A stretch of 64,000 nt of DNA from Sutcliffiella tianshenii (GCF_016908565.1 NZ_JAFBED010000012.1:1-64000); one strand, 5' to 3'. Shown: positions 16,375 through 25,549, numbered from the stretch's first letter. Numbers and translations: made by a program. Notes: generated from the letters alone by a model not told the origin.

Positions 16375-16840
16375 TCATTCTCTCCTTTTTCATTACTTTC
16401 CATGTCGGCTCCAGCTCTATGAAGCTTGCATCTTTCTTTTCAGAAAAAGAAACCTGAAGAAACTCACCTTTAGCATTGAAAAATGTAGCAACATCCCCCT
16501 GCCCCGATTCACTCAAAAACAGGCGGTCAGTCGAAGCAGCCCTGTCTAACCACCCACACTTCCCATGTTCCCCTTCGTACAGCGTGACCGAAATGGATCG
16601 ATACGTTTTCCCTTGATTATTCTCAAGAAAAATGGTGTCATGAATATGCTCCATAAAATGCTGATAGGACTGGCTGCTCTCCCAAAAACCGAGAATCACC
16701 GCTTCCCCCTTTTCGCTCCAGCCTCCAAGCTGCCCTAGAAACCCTTCCATATCTGCAAGCGGGCTCCATTGTTCCTGGGCTCTTGAAAAATCCACACGAC
16801 GCTCTTCCTTTACCTGACACTTGATGTATTTGATCAGCAT
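16337..16840 (-). CDS. YdbC-like (DUF4937) protein
   Basis: This 167-residue protein has an N-terminal half that matches the Bacillus YdbC family: a start MLIKYIKCQVKE, then QEQWSPLADMEGFLGQLGGW and HFMEHIHDTIF. The fold is probably a dimeric ferredoxin-like barrel similar to antibiotic-biosynthesis monooxygenases. The C-terminal 60 residues are less conserved and may form a second barrel strand set. GGTGGAG precedes the ATG. Confidence 0.72.
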   Translation of the reverse strand: MLIKYIKCQVKEERRVDFSRAQEQWSPLADMEGFLGQLGGWSEKGEAVILGFWESSQSYQHFMEHIHDTIFLENNQGKTYRSISVTLYEGEHGKCGWLDRAASTDRLFLSESGQGDVATFFNAKGEFLQVSFSEKKDASFIELEPTWKVMKKERMNVDNTKDRTAYS

Positions 16841-16842
16841 GG

Positions 16843-17031
16843 CTACTCCACCTTAATAATGTTCGGTTCATCCTTCACAAACGGACCGATTCCGTAAAAA
16901 ATTCCCAAACCCAACGCAATAACGATTATAATGGAAATAACAATTATTTCTAATTGGCTCTTACTATCCTTGGCCTTCACCTTCTCACGATACTTCACCT
17001 GAACACGTTTCTTCTTGTCATCTAGTTTCAT
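16843..17031 (-). CDS. Small single-pass membrane protein
   Basis: This 62-residue protein has a strongly basic N-terminal 28 residues and one membrane helix (about 29-50, IIVISIIIVIALGLGIFYGI), so the N-terminus should be cytoplasmic. AGGGG lies 6 bases before the ATG. It is the first gene of the leftward cluster and ends 2 bp before the YdbC-like gene. No function is recognised. Confidence 0.65.
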   Translation of the reverse strand: MKLDDKKKRVQVKYREKVKAKDSKSQLEIIVISIIIVIALGLGIFYGIGPFVKDEPNIIKVE

Positions 17032-17134
17032 CGTGACCCCTTCCAGTAGTAAATAATTGAATTTTTAAAAATATAACACAATAGATTGGTAATTTCACTA
17101 GGAATTGTAAATTATTTCGTGGGGGAGTTTTAAA

Positions 17135-17866
17135 ATGGAAAATTTTAATTGGTCGCTGTTCGGCACGATTATCCTTGTTATCACAGTAACCTGGTTTGGC
17201 TCTCACCATCTCACACCCTCAGGCGATAAATATGCAGGGATGTCCATCGTCCCAGAGCATCACGAAGATATTCCTTTTTACAATGGCTTGAAATTTAAGG
17301 ATCAACGGTATGTCACTAAAGGTGATCAGTGGCAGGATATTTATCAATATTATTTAAATGAGCTACCAGAATCGGGGTGGAAAGCGGAATTTATCTACTC
17401 TGCCCTTGATGACGATACTTCGGAAAATGATTGGAGCGGCTTTTATTCAAATTGGACGAAGGAAGGGTTCGATGGTGTGCTCAGGATCTCGGCCAGCTAC
17501 AATCAAGTAGCCGAACAAACAGAGGTTACGTTTGATAAAACCCCGATTCTCACTGCGACAAAATGGATAGAGGATACACCGGATCAGCGGGTCTGCATCT
17601 ATCAGGATCCCGAAGATCAAGGTTGTACAGAAATTACCGACGAGCCTACGATTATGTCTATCGTGCAATTTATCAATGAGTCATTCGATTGGGACGGAAA
17701 AGCTATGCCACGTATTAAAACAAGTTTGATAGAAATCGGTAATACTACCGTCACCGTATTTTATGAAAAGGATCAAGAAATATATTTTCAGTCAGATAAA
17801 GGGATAAAAAGGATGAAACCAGACCCCGACTTTTTTGAACTTACTGACTTAGATATAGGAGAATGA
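17135..17866 (+). CDS. Hypothetical exported/anchored protein
   Basis: This 243-residue protein has one N-terminal membrane segment (about residues 7-23) and a large extracytoplasmic domain rich in aromatic and acidic residues. Features include a QDIYQYYLNELPESGWKAEF stretch and two Cys residues near 153 and 162 that could form a disulfide. No family is recognised. GGGGGAG precedes the ATG. It is the first of three closely spaced plus-strand genes. Confidence 0.65.
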   Translation: MENFNWSLFGTIILVITVTWFGSHHLTPSGDKYAGMSIVPEHHEDIPFYNGLKFKDQRYVTKGDQWQDIYQYYLNELPESGWKAEFIYSALDDDTSENDWSGFYSNWTKEGFDGVLRISASYNQVAEQTEVTFDKTPILTATKWIEDTPDQRVCIYQDPEDQGCTEITDEPTIMSIVQFINESFDWDGKAMPRIKTSLIEIGNTTVTVFYEKDQEIYFQSDKGIKRMKPDPDFFELTDLDIGE

Positions 17867-17870
17867 ACCC

Positions 17871-18095
17871 ATGAAAATCAAAATATTCATCCTTACATTT
17901 ATCATCATCTATTTACTGCTCAGCCTCCCAATCATGTTCGGCTTCGGCTGGTCCGTCGATTGGGTGCAGGGCGCGACGTTCTTTCAGAAAATGAAGGTTC
18001 ATGTGGTGGAAGGGCTCTTTAGTTATTGGATCCCGAAAATCCTGATTGCCGGAGTGGCAGGTATCCTGATATCTATTAAAGCGGGGGGAAAATAA
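17871..18095 (+). CDS. Small two-helix membrane protein
   Basis: This 74-residue protein has hydrophobic segments at about residues 4-25 and 53-70, with a W-rich linker. It starts 4 bp after the upstream gene and its stop overlaps the next start as TAATG, so the three genes are a translationally linked operon. No family is recognised. Confidence 0.65.
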   Translation: MKIKIFILTFIIIYLLLSLPIMFGFGWSVDWVQGATFFQKMKVHVVEGLFSYWIPKILIAGVAGILISIKAGGK

Positions 18096-18481
18096 TGAAA
18101 AAGACAATTACAGTCCTATTTTTACTATTCATCATCGCCGGATGCAGCAAATCCATTTTCCCATCCGACCTTAAACAGGTGGATGTCTTTGAAATGGCCT
18201 CCTTTTCGGAAACTGTGGATGAATCATTGCGTACTTTTACTAATGAAGATGATATCGGAGTATTCACCAATGCTTTTGAAACTGCAAAAAAGGAGCAAGG
18301 CATAGCTGACATGGCTGATCCGCAATATAAAGTAATACTCGGTGACAAAACATATTTTATGTGGCTTCCGGAAGAGGCTGGCGACATGAAAGGCTCTATC
18401 ATGGATGTCACTGATACTCATACCCTCTATGTTCTTTCCAGACCATCCACTGATGAGCTTGTAGGGGTGTTAAAAAAGTAG
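18095..18481 (+). CDS. Small lipoprotein, paralogue of the one at 9.3 kb
   Basis: This 128-residue protein has a signal peptide and lipobox (FIIAGC, lipid Cys17). The globular part has VFTNAFETAKKEQG, ADPQYKVIL and YFMWL, the same ordered motifs as the lipoprotein at 9314-9739. The surface anchor and small size suggest a binding or modulatory role; nothing more can be assigned. It ends the three-gene operon. Confidence 0.7.
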   Translation: MKKTITVLFLLFIIAGCSKSIFPSDLKQVDVFEMASFSETVDESLRTFTNEDDIGVFTNAFETAKKEQGIADMADPQYKVILGDKTYFMWLPEEAGDMKGSIMDVTDTHTLYVLSRPSTDELVGVLKK

Positions 18482-18499
18482 ATTGATGTTTCGAACTAA

Positions 18500-19390
18500 T
18501 CAAAGGGAGTTAAATTCCCCAGCCCCCACACTCCCCCGATACATATCCAAAAACCGCTCCGCCACATTAGACAGATAATATTTCTTCATCCAGGCAATTC
18601 CATATTGCGATACAAGGTCGGCGTCCTCCAACGAATAGGAATGGACATCGGCCTTTTCGAAGATGTGCATCGCATTTTCCGGTACCATGGTTGCGCCGAA
18701 TCCTTGCTGAACCAGCCTTGAAAGCAGGCTCAGATCCGAGCACCCACAGACAATATTGGGAGTCAGTCCCTGCTTGGCAAAGGCTTGAACGGTGAAGTCA
18801 TGGAGGCCCTGTCCCTTTGTGCTTGGCAAAATAAGCGGCACCTGAGAAATGGTCGAGAGCGTTACTTCAGCGGTCCAAGGCTCCCTGTTTACAAAATAGA
18901 ATGGTTCGTTTTTTAGCATGATGCTTGAGAACTCCTCGGAATCCACTGGAAAACGGATAATGGCGATGTCGATTACCCTTTCTCTCAAAAGCTGAAATAA
19001 TTGCACGGATTCATTTTGATGGATTTCATAAGTGACTGCGGGGTACTGCTCCCGGAATTCAAAAAGAAGCTGTGGCAGTGATGTTTCAGACAGTGTGTTC
19101 ACACCGAATTTCAGCGCTCCCTTCAGCCCCTGTCCCACTTCTTTCACTTCCTCCATGCCCTCTTCCATCAGCTTGGTGATCTGGACGGCATGATGGTATA
19201 ACCGCTCCCCAGCTTCTGTGAGATGGAGCTTTTTGCCTTCTCGGTAGACAAGTGCAACACCAAGATTCTCCTCCATCTGCTTCAGCTGCTGACTCAACGG
19301 CGGCTGGGACATATGCAGCTTTCTGGCTGCCTGTGATATGTTTTTTTCTTCTGCAATAATCGTAAAATAGCGTAACTGCCGGATATCCAT
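18500..19390 (-). CDS. LysR-type transcriptional regulator
   Basis: This 296-residue protein has an N-terminal winged helix-turn-helix (residues 1-60, MDIRQLRYFTIIAEEKNISQ) and a C-terminal periplasmic-binding-like effector domain. ATG at 19390 is chosen because GAGGGGG lies 6 bases upstream and the standard LysR N-terminus starts there. It is divergent from a purine permease operon and probably controls it together with its own gene. The effector is unknown. Confidence 0.88.
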   Translation of the reverse strand: MDIRQLRYFTIIAEEKNISQAARKLHMSQPPLSQQLKQMEENLGVALVYREGKKLHLTEAGERLYHHAVQITKLMEEGMEEVKEVGQGLKGALKFGVNTLSETSLPQLLFEFREQYPAVTYEIHQNESVQLFQLLRERVIDIAIIRFPVDSEEFSSIMLKNEPFYFVNREPWTAEVTLSTISQVPLILPSTKGQGLHDFTVQAFAKQGLTPNIVCGCSDLSLLSRLVQQGFGATMVPENAMHIFEKADVHSYSLEDADLVSQYGIAWMKKYYLSNVAERFLDMYRGSVGAGEFNSL

Positions 19391-19416
19391 TACTTTCCCC
19401 CTCATCTATACGTTTT

Positions 19417-19475
19417 ACATATGATTCCTAAACAAAACAAATATCATACATATAGTTGTACATATGGTACCATAT
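19417..19475. promoter_or_regulatory. LysR/permease divergent regulatory region
   Basis: The divergent gap holds two ACATATG boxes (19417 and 19460) and a perfect 14-bp palindrome ATATGGTACCATAT (19462-19475). These are candidate LysR operator elements, although a canonical T-N11-A site was not defined with confidence. Confidence 0.45.
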
Positions 19476-19500
19476 ATTAGGGGAAAGGCAGGATGAATAT

Positions 19501-19647
19501 ATGCGAACAATTCTATTTCTTTTGATAATGATCATTATTTTAATGCTTGTGAATATATGGGGTTCCAAAGGTACGGAAAAACGGGTGGTCCCATTACATA
19601 ATATTGAGGTTTTTGCGGAAAAGGATATAAGAGGAGTCTTACAATGA
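19501..19647 (+). CDS. Small single-pass membrane protein
   Basis: This 48-residue protein is mostly one membrane helix at its N-terminus (MRTILFLLIMIIILMLVNIW) followed by a short charged tail. Its TGA overlaps the ATG of the permease gene (ATGA), a strong sign of coupled translation. ATG at 19501 is chosen over one 15 codons upstream because the helix starts there. It could be a small subunit or modulator of the permease. Confidence 0.55.
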   Translation: MRTILFLLIMIIILMLVNIWGSKGTEKRVVPLHNIEVFAEKDIRGVLQ

Positions 19648-20948
19648 AAAATCTGCTATCATCTTTTACAGTCTTTTCATCCATACAATGGCTGTTTTTC
19701 ATTTTCGCCAACACTGTAGTCGTTCCTCTTTCGATTGGGGCGGCTTTTGACGTTTCACCGGAAGTGAGCAGAATGATGCTGAGTGCGTCGCTCTTGTTCA
19801 CAGGCCTTGCGTGCATTTTCCAAGGCTTGCTGGGCCATCGCTATCCACTGTTGGAAGGTCACTCCGGCCTATTATGGGGCGTAATGCTGAATCTAGGACT
19901 GACCGCTTCATCACTCGGGATGAGCTTTACCGAAATCGGTGGTGGCCTTGCAACCGGCCTTCTGCTTGCAGGCGCTGTCACGATGCTGATGGCCCTATTC
20001 GGCTGGACCACCATCCTTCCAAAAATATTTACCCCGATGGTAATGACAGTCTATCTATTCCTGCTGACATTTCAGCTCATGATGGTGTTCTTTCAAGGAA
20101 TGCTCGGAATAACGGACGACGGCACCATGAACGTAGGAGTCAGTCTGCTATCCCTGTTCCTTGTCATCTTTGTCAGTGTACTGAAAATAAAGGCACCAAA
20201 AGCGATCGGGAATTTTGCGATACTTATTGGAATTGTTGTGGGGTGGATTCTTTATGTGGTTCTATTCCCTGAAAGCGGACAGGAAGCCCCGGCCGCAGCC
20301 TTTTCATTCGAATTATTTCCGCTTGGTGCACCAAACCTGGAATATGGCATCATCGCCGTTGCATTCTTCGCAGGTGTGCTGAATCTGAGCAATACGATTG
20401 CTAGCGTTCAGGCGGCAGCTGAGCTATATCGGGAAAAAGCAAAGCCTGGCCAGTTCCGGAACTCGTTCTTTTTTACAGGATTGTTTTCGATGGTTGCATC
20501 CTTGTTCGGTCTCGTGCCGTACACGCCGTTCACTTCCACCATCGGATTTTTACAGAGTACACGCATTTTGGATAAGCGGCCGTTCTTTATAGGTGGGATG
20601 TTACTTGCTGTGATCGGTCTACTGCCGCCATTGACCTCATTCCTTGTGACGATGCCGATGACAGTCGGAAATGCGGTACTGTTTGTGGCGTACCTGCAGC
20701 TATTCGGCACTGCATATGGAAGCCTGCGTGGTGCGGCTTTCAATTCGGATACGATCTTCCGCCTTGCAGCACCTGTCTTGTTGGGAGTCTGCTTGATGAA
20801 TACGTCACCGGCCGTATTTGGACCGCTGCCCGTATTACTGCAGCCGTTTTTGACAAACGGATTGATCATGGGGGTTTTACTATCCATCGTGTTGGAAAAA
20901 GTCACGAACTGGGGACAGTTTGAGGATAAGGAAGTTAGGAGAGCTTGA
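19644..20948 (+). CDS. NCS2 purine/pyrimidine permease, YwdJ-like
   Basis: This 434-residue membrane protein has about 12-14 helices and belongs to the nucleobase-ascorbate transporter (NCS2) family. LLEGHSGLLWGVMLN matches the family's Q/E-H signature region, and later N-L-S-N-T-I-A-S-V-Q-A is the substrate-binding region. The closest named relative in pattern is B. subtilis YwdJ. It probably imports a purine or uracil by proton symport; the substrate is uncertain. Control by the divergent LysR protein is likely. Confidence 0.82.
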   Translation: MKNLLSSFTVFSSIQWLFFIFANTVVVPLSIGAAFDVSPEVSRMMLSASLLFTGLACIFQGLLGHRYPLLEGHSGLLWGVMLNLGLTASSLGMSFTEIGGGLATGLLLAGAVTMLMALFGWTTILPKIFTPMVMTVYLFLLTFQLMMVFFQGMLGITDDGTMNVGVSLLSLFLVIFVSVLKIKAPKAIGNFAILIGIVVGWILYVVLFPESGQEAPAAAFSFELFPLGAPNLEYGIIAVAFFAGVLNLSNTIASVQAAAELYREKAKPGQFRNSFFFTGLFSMVASLFGLVPYTPFTSTIGFLQSTRILDKRPFFIGGMLLAVIGLLPPLTSFLVTMPMTVGNAVLFVAYLQLFGTAYGSLRGAAFNSDTIFRLAAPVLLGVCLMNTSPAVFGPLPVLLQPFLTNGLIMGVLLSIVLEKVTNWGQFEDKEVRRA

Positions 20949-20976
20949 GAAATGTTTGTTTCTCAGGCTTTTTTTT
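20942..20976 (+). terminator. Terminator of permease
   Basis: An 11-bp stem (AGCTTGAGAAA with TTTCTCAGGCT) has a 6-base loop and is followed by eight T. It begins inside the permease stop region. Confidence 0.9.
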
Positions 20977-21008
20977 GTCCCTCTACTGGATGCGCCATCA
21001 ACAAACAT

Positions 21009-21037
21009 AGCCGTCCGATATTTCAGGACGGCTTTCT
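21009..21037. terminator. Hairpin between convergent permease and BceB-like genes
   Basis: AGCCGTCC pairs with GGACGGCT, followed on the plus strand by TTCTTTT. It ends 2 bp before the stop of the minus-strand ABC permease gene and may serve both directions. Confidence 0.65.
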
Positions 21038-21038
21038 T

Positions 21039-23006
21039 TTAATTCAACTCCAACTGCCTCATCATCTTCCTCTTCGCATAAAAATAATAACCTGTCTGAA
21101 TCATGAGATAGATCCCCGCAATCGTAAGGAAATGAAGGAAAAAGCTTGGGTTCTGCATGATTCCCCCTGCATCCTTGGCAAAGACAACGATGTAATGGAA
21201 GGCTATCGCCGTGCCGAGCAGCGGGGCAAAGAAGAACAACACCTTCAGTTCACCCGCGATGAGACGCTGGATTTCCTTTTTCGTAATGCCGATTTTGTAC
21301 AACTTGCGGTATTTCTCTTTATCCTGCTCGATGTTGGAAAAGACGTTCAGATACAGCAGGATGAACGAGCCGAAAAAGAAAAGCACGCTGATAAAGGTGG
21401 AGACGAAGAACATGATTCCGCCTGAGTTTCGTTGGTAATTGTAATCAGCGATTTTGGATGAAGGCGCGAGCAACTCCTCTTCAGTGAGATAGGAGAAGTG
21501 CTCATTTAGGAACGGTGGTGTTGTCTGGTTGTTTTCCATCAGTTTTTGCTCAAGCTCCTCCACATCATCCTCTGACTTCTTCCAGTCTTCCACGTTCACA
21601 AGGTGGATGCTGTTCTCCCCCTTGGATAAACGTTCCCTCAGCTTCTCATATTCCGAATCATCGACAACGAGATATTCCGTGTATACATAGTTCATGTAGT
21701 TAATGTGTTTTTTCACAATCGATTCCTTAAAGTCCATTCTGATGTTCCCTTCATCAAGGGTTAAGCCATTTTCGTAAATGGTATCCCCTCCGGCATATTC
21801 CGGCTCCTGATTATGAAAATAAAGGTATTCCCCCTCTCGGACTTCCTTGGACGACCCTGTCAGCCGTTGAAAATCAGACAAGGGCACGAAGGTATAGCGA
21901 TTGATCAGATCCTCCCAGTACGGATCCTCTTCATAGTAATCGAAAAGCTGGAGAGTCAGATGTTCTTTTATCGGATTAGCATCAAAAATGGCTTCAAGCT
22001 CCTTCTCCGAAATGTTGTTTTTCGTTTCCGTTTCTACATACGCAATGTCATATGGGTGATTTTCGACCACCTGCTTTTCTGTACCCGAGTAGATGAACAG
22101 GAGTAGGGTCGTGTAGAAAATCGTCACCATCCCCATGACCGTCACGAGCATCAGGATCGCTGTGAGCTGCTTGAATTTATACTCAAGACTCGTCAGGAAT
22201 AACAGCTTCCTATAATAGAAGGGTTTATGTTTCTTTGCCATCTCGATAAGGAAGCTCATCGATTGCGAGAGTGCGATATAGAGGCCAAACAAGAGTGCGA
22301 TCGTCCATATCAGGAGAACCATTCCATCGCCACCTGGGTTCGACTCGTTCAGATAGTTGAAATAGAGCATCAATGCGGAAAGACTGACAAGCGCGACCCC
22401 GAATCCACCGAGCAACGGGCTTCGCAGCTTGAGCTTATCGGAAACACGGTCGCTCTTCAGGCTATCTGTCAGCGATCGGAACAGCGTAAGGTAAAGCGTG
22501 ATTCCAACAGATATGAAAAAAACGATCATGAATGCCGCGATGGAATATCCGAACATCTCGGATGAAAGATGAAACGGTACCTGCCCCATCCCGGCACTGT
22601 TCATCAAAACAAGGAAGAATAACCTTGAAAAGACCGCCCCGGCCAACAGCCCGCTTGCGATGGAAGCTGCCGCGATCACGCCATTTTCGACGAGCAGGAG
22701 CCTCACGATATCACGGTTGGACATGCCGAGGGTCATCAGCAATCCGAACTCTTTGCGTCGTCTTCTCGTAAAGATCCTGTGGGCATAGTTGATGAAAAAC
22801 ACCGTAAAAACGACAAGTGCCACTCCAGGAATGGCAAGTGCGTCCTGGATCGATTCCAGCTCCTTGACCTCCACTATCCTTTTGTTAAAATAAACCGTTG
22901 CATACATGAAAAAGAACATGACAGCAAAGCTATTGCACAAATAATAGAAAATATATTTTCCCTTATTCCGCTTTGCCATCTTCCAGACAAGCTGATTAAA
23001 GGTCAT
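21039..23006 (-). CDS. Bce-type ABC transporter permease
   Basis: This 655-residue FtsX/MacB-fold permease of the BceB/PsdB/YxdM group has about ten membrane helices. A large extracellular domain of about 200 residues (about 315-520) precedes the last helices. Such permeases bind peptide antibiotics such as bacitracin or lantibiotics at the surface, remove them from lipid targets, and also serve as sensor for the partner kinase. ATG at 23006 follows GGAGG and overlaps the ATPase gene by 11 bp. Which paralogue it matches cannot be decided here. Confidence 0.9.
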   Translation of the reverse strand: MTFNQLVWKMAKRNKGKYIFYYLCNSFAVMFFFMYATVYFNKRIVEVKELESIQDALAIPGVALVVFTVFFINYAHRIFTRRRRKEFGLLMTLGMSNRDIVRLLLVENGVIAAASIASGLLAGAVFSRLFFLVLMNSAGMGQVPFHLSSEMFGYSIAAFMIVFFISVGITLYLTLFRSLTDSLKSDRVSDKLKLRSPLLGGFGVALVSLSALMLYFNYLNESNPGGDGMVLLIWTIALLFGLYIALSQSMSFLIEMAKKHKPFYYRKLLFLTSLEYKFKQLTAILMLVTVMGMVTIFYTTLLLFIYSGTEKQVVENHPYDIAYVETETKNNISEKELEAIFDANPIKEHLTLQLFDYYEEDPYWEDLINRYTFVPLSDFQRLTGSSKEVREGEYLYFHNQEPEYAGGDTIYENGLTLDEGNIRMDFKESIVKKHINYMNYVYTEYLVVDDSEYEKLRERLSKGENSIHLVNVEDWKKSEDDVEELEQKLMENNQTTPPFLNEHFSYLTEEELLAPSSKIADYNYQRNSGGIMFFVSTFISVLFFFGSFILLYLNVFSNIEQDKEKYRKLYKIGITKKEIQRLIAGELKVLFFFAPLLGTAIAFHYIVVFAKDAGGIMQNPSFFLHFLTIAGIYLMIQTGYYFYAKRKMMRQLELN

Positions 23007-23766
23007 GGCTTCTGCCTCCAAGCACGGCAAGGTTATCCATGATCTGGTCCAAAAATTCTTTTCTGTCGCCCTTTCTTACGATATAGGAATCGATCCGGCC
23101 ATCTTTAATGAATACCACCTTGCGACAATAGCTCGCCGCAAACACATCATGGGTGACCACCAAAACCGTCGTATGCAGTTCCTCCACTATTTTTTCAAAG
23201 CACTCCATGATGACCGAGGAGGATTTGGAATCGAGATTGCCGGTGGGCTCATCGGCGAAAATGATGCCAGGGTCGTTCACAAGTGCCCGGCTGACCGCTG
23301 TGCGCTGCTGCTGACCGCCGGATATTTTGAAAGGATATTTACTCAGAATGGTATTGATCCCGAATAGGTGAGCGAGCTCATTCACTTTTTTCTCCATGTC
23401 GGTAGCCGTTTTTTTCTCCAGCACCATCGGAACCATGATGTTCTCCCTCACCGTCAGGCTGTCGAGCAGATTGAATTCCTGAAAAACAAATCCCAGACTC
23501 TTGCGGCGGAACAGTGCCAATTCATCTCCGCTCATCGAACTGATCACGCGGCCCTTGATCTCTATCTCGCCTGAAGTCGGCTTATCGATGCCGCTCAAGC
23601 ATTGGAGCAGTGTCGTCTTCCCGCTTCCCGACGGCCCCATGATCGCGATGAACTCACCTTTATTTATCGAGAGGTCCACCCCATCTATTGCCTTAGTGGA
23701 GCCTTCGCCAGTGGATTCCCCGTATATTTTAACTAGCTTGCTAGCTTTTAAAATCGGTTCTGTCAT
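22996..23766 (-). CDS. Bce-type ABC transporter ATPase
   Basis: This 256-residue ABC ATPase has Walker A GPSGSGKTT (about residue 45), signature SGGQQQRTAVSRAL, Walker B IIFADEPTGNLDS and the switch His in VVTHD. It powers the adjacent FtsX-type permease in antimicrobial peptide detoxification. GAGGGGG lies 8 bases before the ATG. The operon is separated from the kinase gene by an intrinsic terminator. Confidence 0.92.
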   Translation of the reverse strand: MTEPILKASKLVKIYGESTGEGSTKAIDGVDLSINKGEFIAIMGPSGSGKTTLLQCLSGIDKPTSGEIEIKGRVISSMSGDELALFRRKSLGFVFQEFNLLDSLTVRENIMVPMVLEKKTATDMEKKVNELAHLFGINTILSKYPFKISGGQQQRTAVSRALVNDPGIIFADEPTGNLDSKSSSVIMECFEKIVEELHTTVLVVTHDVFAASYCRKVVFIKDGRIDSYIVRKGDRKEFLDQIMDNLAVLGGRSHDL

Positions 23767-23835
23767 TACTATGTCCCCCTCTGCTTTCTATTTTCATCCT
23801 ACTAGGTTTATCGGCTGGCAACCATTTTCCCCACT

Positions 23836-23862
23836 AAAAATACCTTACAGTTTTGTAAGGTA
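23836..23862 (-). terminator. Terminator at the end of the sensor kinase gene
   Basis: TACCTTACA and TGTAAGGTA form a 9-bp stem with a 4-base loop, followed on the minus strand by TTTTT. The stem contains the last codons and stop of the kinase gene, so the two-component and ABC genes are likely separate transcription units. Confidence 0.8.
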
Positions 23863-24858
23863 TCGGATGGTGACCGCGGTTCCTTTTGTTACTTCCGATT
23901 CAATGCTGATTGTGTGGTTCAGCTTGTCGGCAATTTTCCTGCAGAGGTAAAGGCCGATTCCTGAAGAGTTCCGGAACGTTCTCCCGTTTTCACCTGTAAA
24001 GAATGACTCAAAGACCCGCTCCACGTCATATGGCGGGATTCCAGCCCCTTCATCGATAATGGAAAGCAGCGTATCTGTACCAACCTTCTCCACGACGAGC
24101 CTCAGCTTTTTGGTGCCACTCTTCAAACTTGAATACTTAATCGCATTTGAGATGACCTGTTCGAGCATCACTTCATTCCATTTAGGATCCGTGATAATGG
24201 ATGTTGCCTCCTCCTCACATTCAATTGTAGGAAAAATAGAATGATAGATAAGTTCACTTTTTCTACTATTGATGATTTTACGCAAGGATGAAAGCAGGTC
24301 CACCCCCTGGACTTCCAGGTCATTTTCAAAGCTGTCCATCCTGATCATCGTCAAGCCTTGTTCGATGGAGTTATGTAATCTCCTGTTCTCGAACTGGACC
24401 TTCTCCAGCACCCCAGGATTATCCTGGGTTTGCAACTCATTCTGAATCATCAATTCCATCACGGACACCGGCGTCTTGAGATGGTGCATCCAATGGGAAA
24501 GAAAGTAGAGCCTTTCCTTGTTCTGCTCCTTGAGGTCGTTCACGGCGCTTGAATGTTCACGCTCTGTCTTCTGGATCCAATGTTGAAACGACTTTTGTTC
24601 TTCGGTGTGTGGTTGAAATTCAGCAGGTTGATTTTGGATCATCTCCTCTAGGGCCTGATTCGGTTGATAATAGCGGAACCAATCCACTACCAGGTAGACC
24701 GCCAGCAGGAATCCCCCTATCGACAGCGGATACCATACCTCCGTGTTTGCAGGCTCGCTCAGGTGGAAAAATGCAACAACGGAAACCATATTGAAAAGAT
24801 AAAAAAGAATGAGAACAACTCGATCCCTCAGGAATTTTTTGAAAACGCTCTTACCCAT
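23845..24858 (-). CDS. BceS-type intramembrane-sensing histidine kinase
   Basis: This 337-residue kinase has two N-terminal membrane helices with a very short outside loop (about residues 15-60). An H-box with phospho-His follows in LSHWMHHLKTPVSVMEL. The catalytic domain has the N-box NAIKYSS, IIDEGAGIP and SSGIGLYLCRKI. Members of this group do not sense drugs directly but through the Bce-type permease. The ATG at 24858 overlaps the response regulator gene by 8 bases. Confidence 0.9.
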   Translation of the reverse strand: MGKSVFKKFLRDRVVLILFYLFNMVSVVAFFHLSEPANTEVWYPLSIGGFLLAVYLVVDWFRYYQPNQALEEMIQNQPAEFQPHTEEQKSFQHWIQKTEREHSSAVNDLKEQNKERLYFLSHWMHHLKTPVSVMELMIQNELQTQDNPGVLEKVQFENRRLHNSIEQGLTMIRMDSFENDLEVQGVDLLSSLRKIINSRKSELIYHSIFPTIECEEEATSIITDPKWNEVMLEQVISNAIKYSSLKSGTKKLRLVVEKVGTDTLLSIIDEGAGIPPYDVERVFESFFTGENGRTFRNSSGIGLYLCRKIADKLNHTISIESEVTKGTAVTIRYLTKL

Positions 24859-25549
24859 TGGATTCACCAGGGACACTCAGCATATAGCCTACCCCTCTTT
24901 TGCTCGTGATGACGTTCGGCAAGCCGAGTGATGCGAGCTTCTGCTTGATCCGCGTCATGTTGACGGTCAACGTATTATCATCGACAAACGTCACTGTATC
25001 CCACACTTCTTCCATCAAGCTCTCCCGCGAAATATATGTATGATGCTGTTCCATCAGCTTTTTCAACAGCTTGAATTCGTTTTTGCTAAGATCAAGCTTC
25101 TGATCTTTGAAATTTACGCTAAGCGTGTGATTATCCACGCTCAGTGATTCCACCGACACATTTGCATTTTCCTGTCCTGCATATTCCCCATATGTACGTC
25201 GTATCGCTGCTTTCACCTTCGAATGCAGGATCTCAAACGTAAAAGGCTTTGTTATATAATAATCGGCACCAAGCTCGATCGCCATAATCTGATCCATTTC
25301 CGAGCTTCTTGCAGAAATGATGATGATCGGCACCTTCGACTGCTGGCGAATGCTCCTGCATAAAAAATAACCATCATAATATGGCAGATTAATATCCAAT
25401 AAAACCAGGTCCGGCTGAACCGCCGTAAATTCCGCGACGATATTACGGAAATCCGTCGGGGCATGCACCTCATACCCGTACCGTCCCAAGTGTTCGCTTA
25501 TCAGCTCACTCAGCTGCCCATCATCTTCAATAAGCATTAATCTGTGCAT
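24851..25549 (-). CDS. BceR-type response regulator (OmpR family)
   Basis: This 232-residue protein has a receiver domain with acidic pair EDD (8-10), phospho-Asp in LVLLDINLPYYDG and Lys in YYITKPF. The C-terminal winged-helix DNA-binding domain contains LTVNMTRIKQKLASLG. It should activate the downstream ABC operon when phosphorylated by the adjacent kinase. AAGGAG lies 7 bases upstream of the ATG. Confidence 0.93.
   Translation of the reverse strand: MHRLMLIEDDGQLSELISEHLGRYGYEVHAPTDFRNIVAEFTAVQPDLVLLDINLPYYDGYFLCRSIRQQSKVPIIIISARSSEMDQIMAIELGADYYITKPFTFEILHSKVKAAIRRTYGEYAGQENANVSVESLSVDNHTLSVNFKDQKLDLSKNEFKLLKKLMEQHHTYISRESLMEEVWDTVTFVDDNTLTVNMTRIKQKLASLGLPNVITSKRGVGYMLSVPGESNG

Noticed and set aside
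19391-19500. Purine riboswitch before the permease
   Set aside because: The aptamer core sequences are missing and the gap is too short; a LysR operator fits better.
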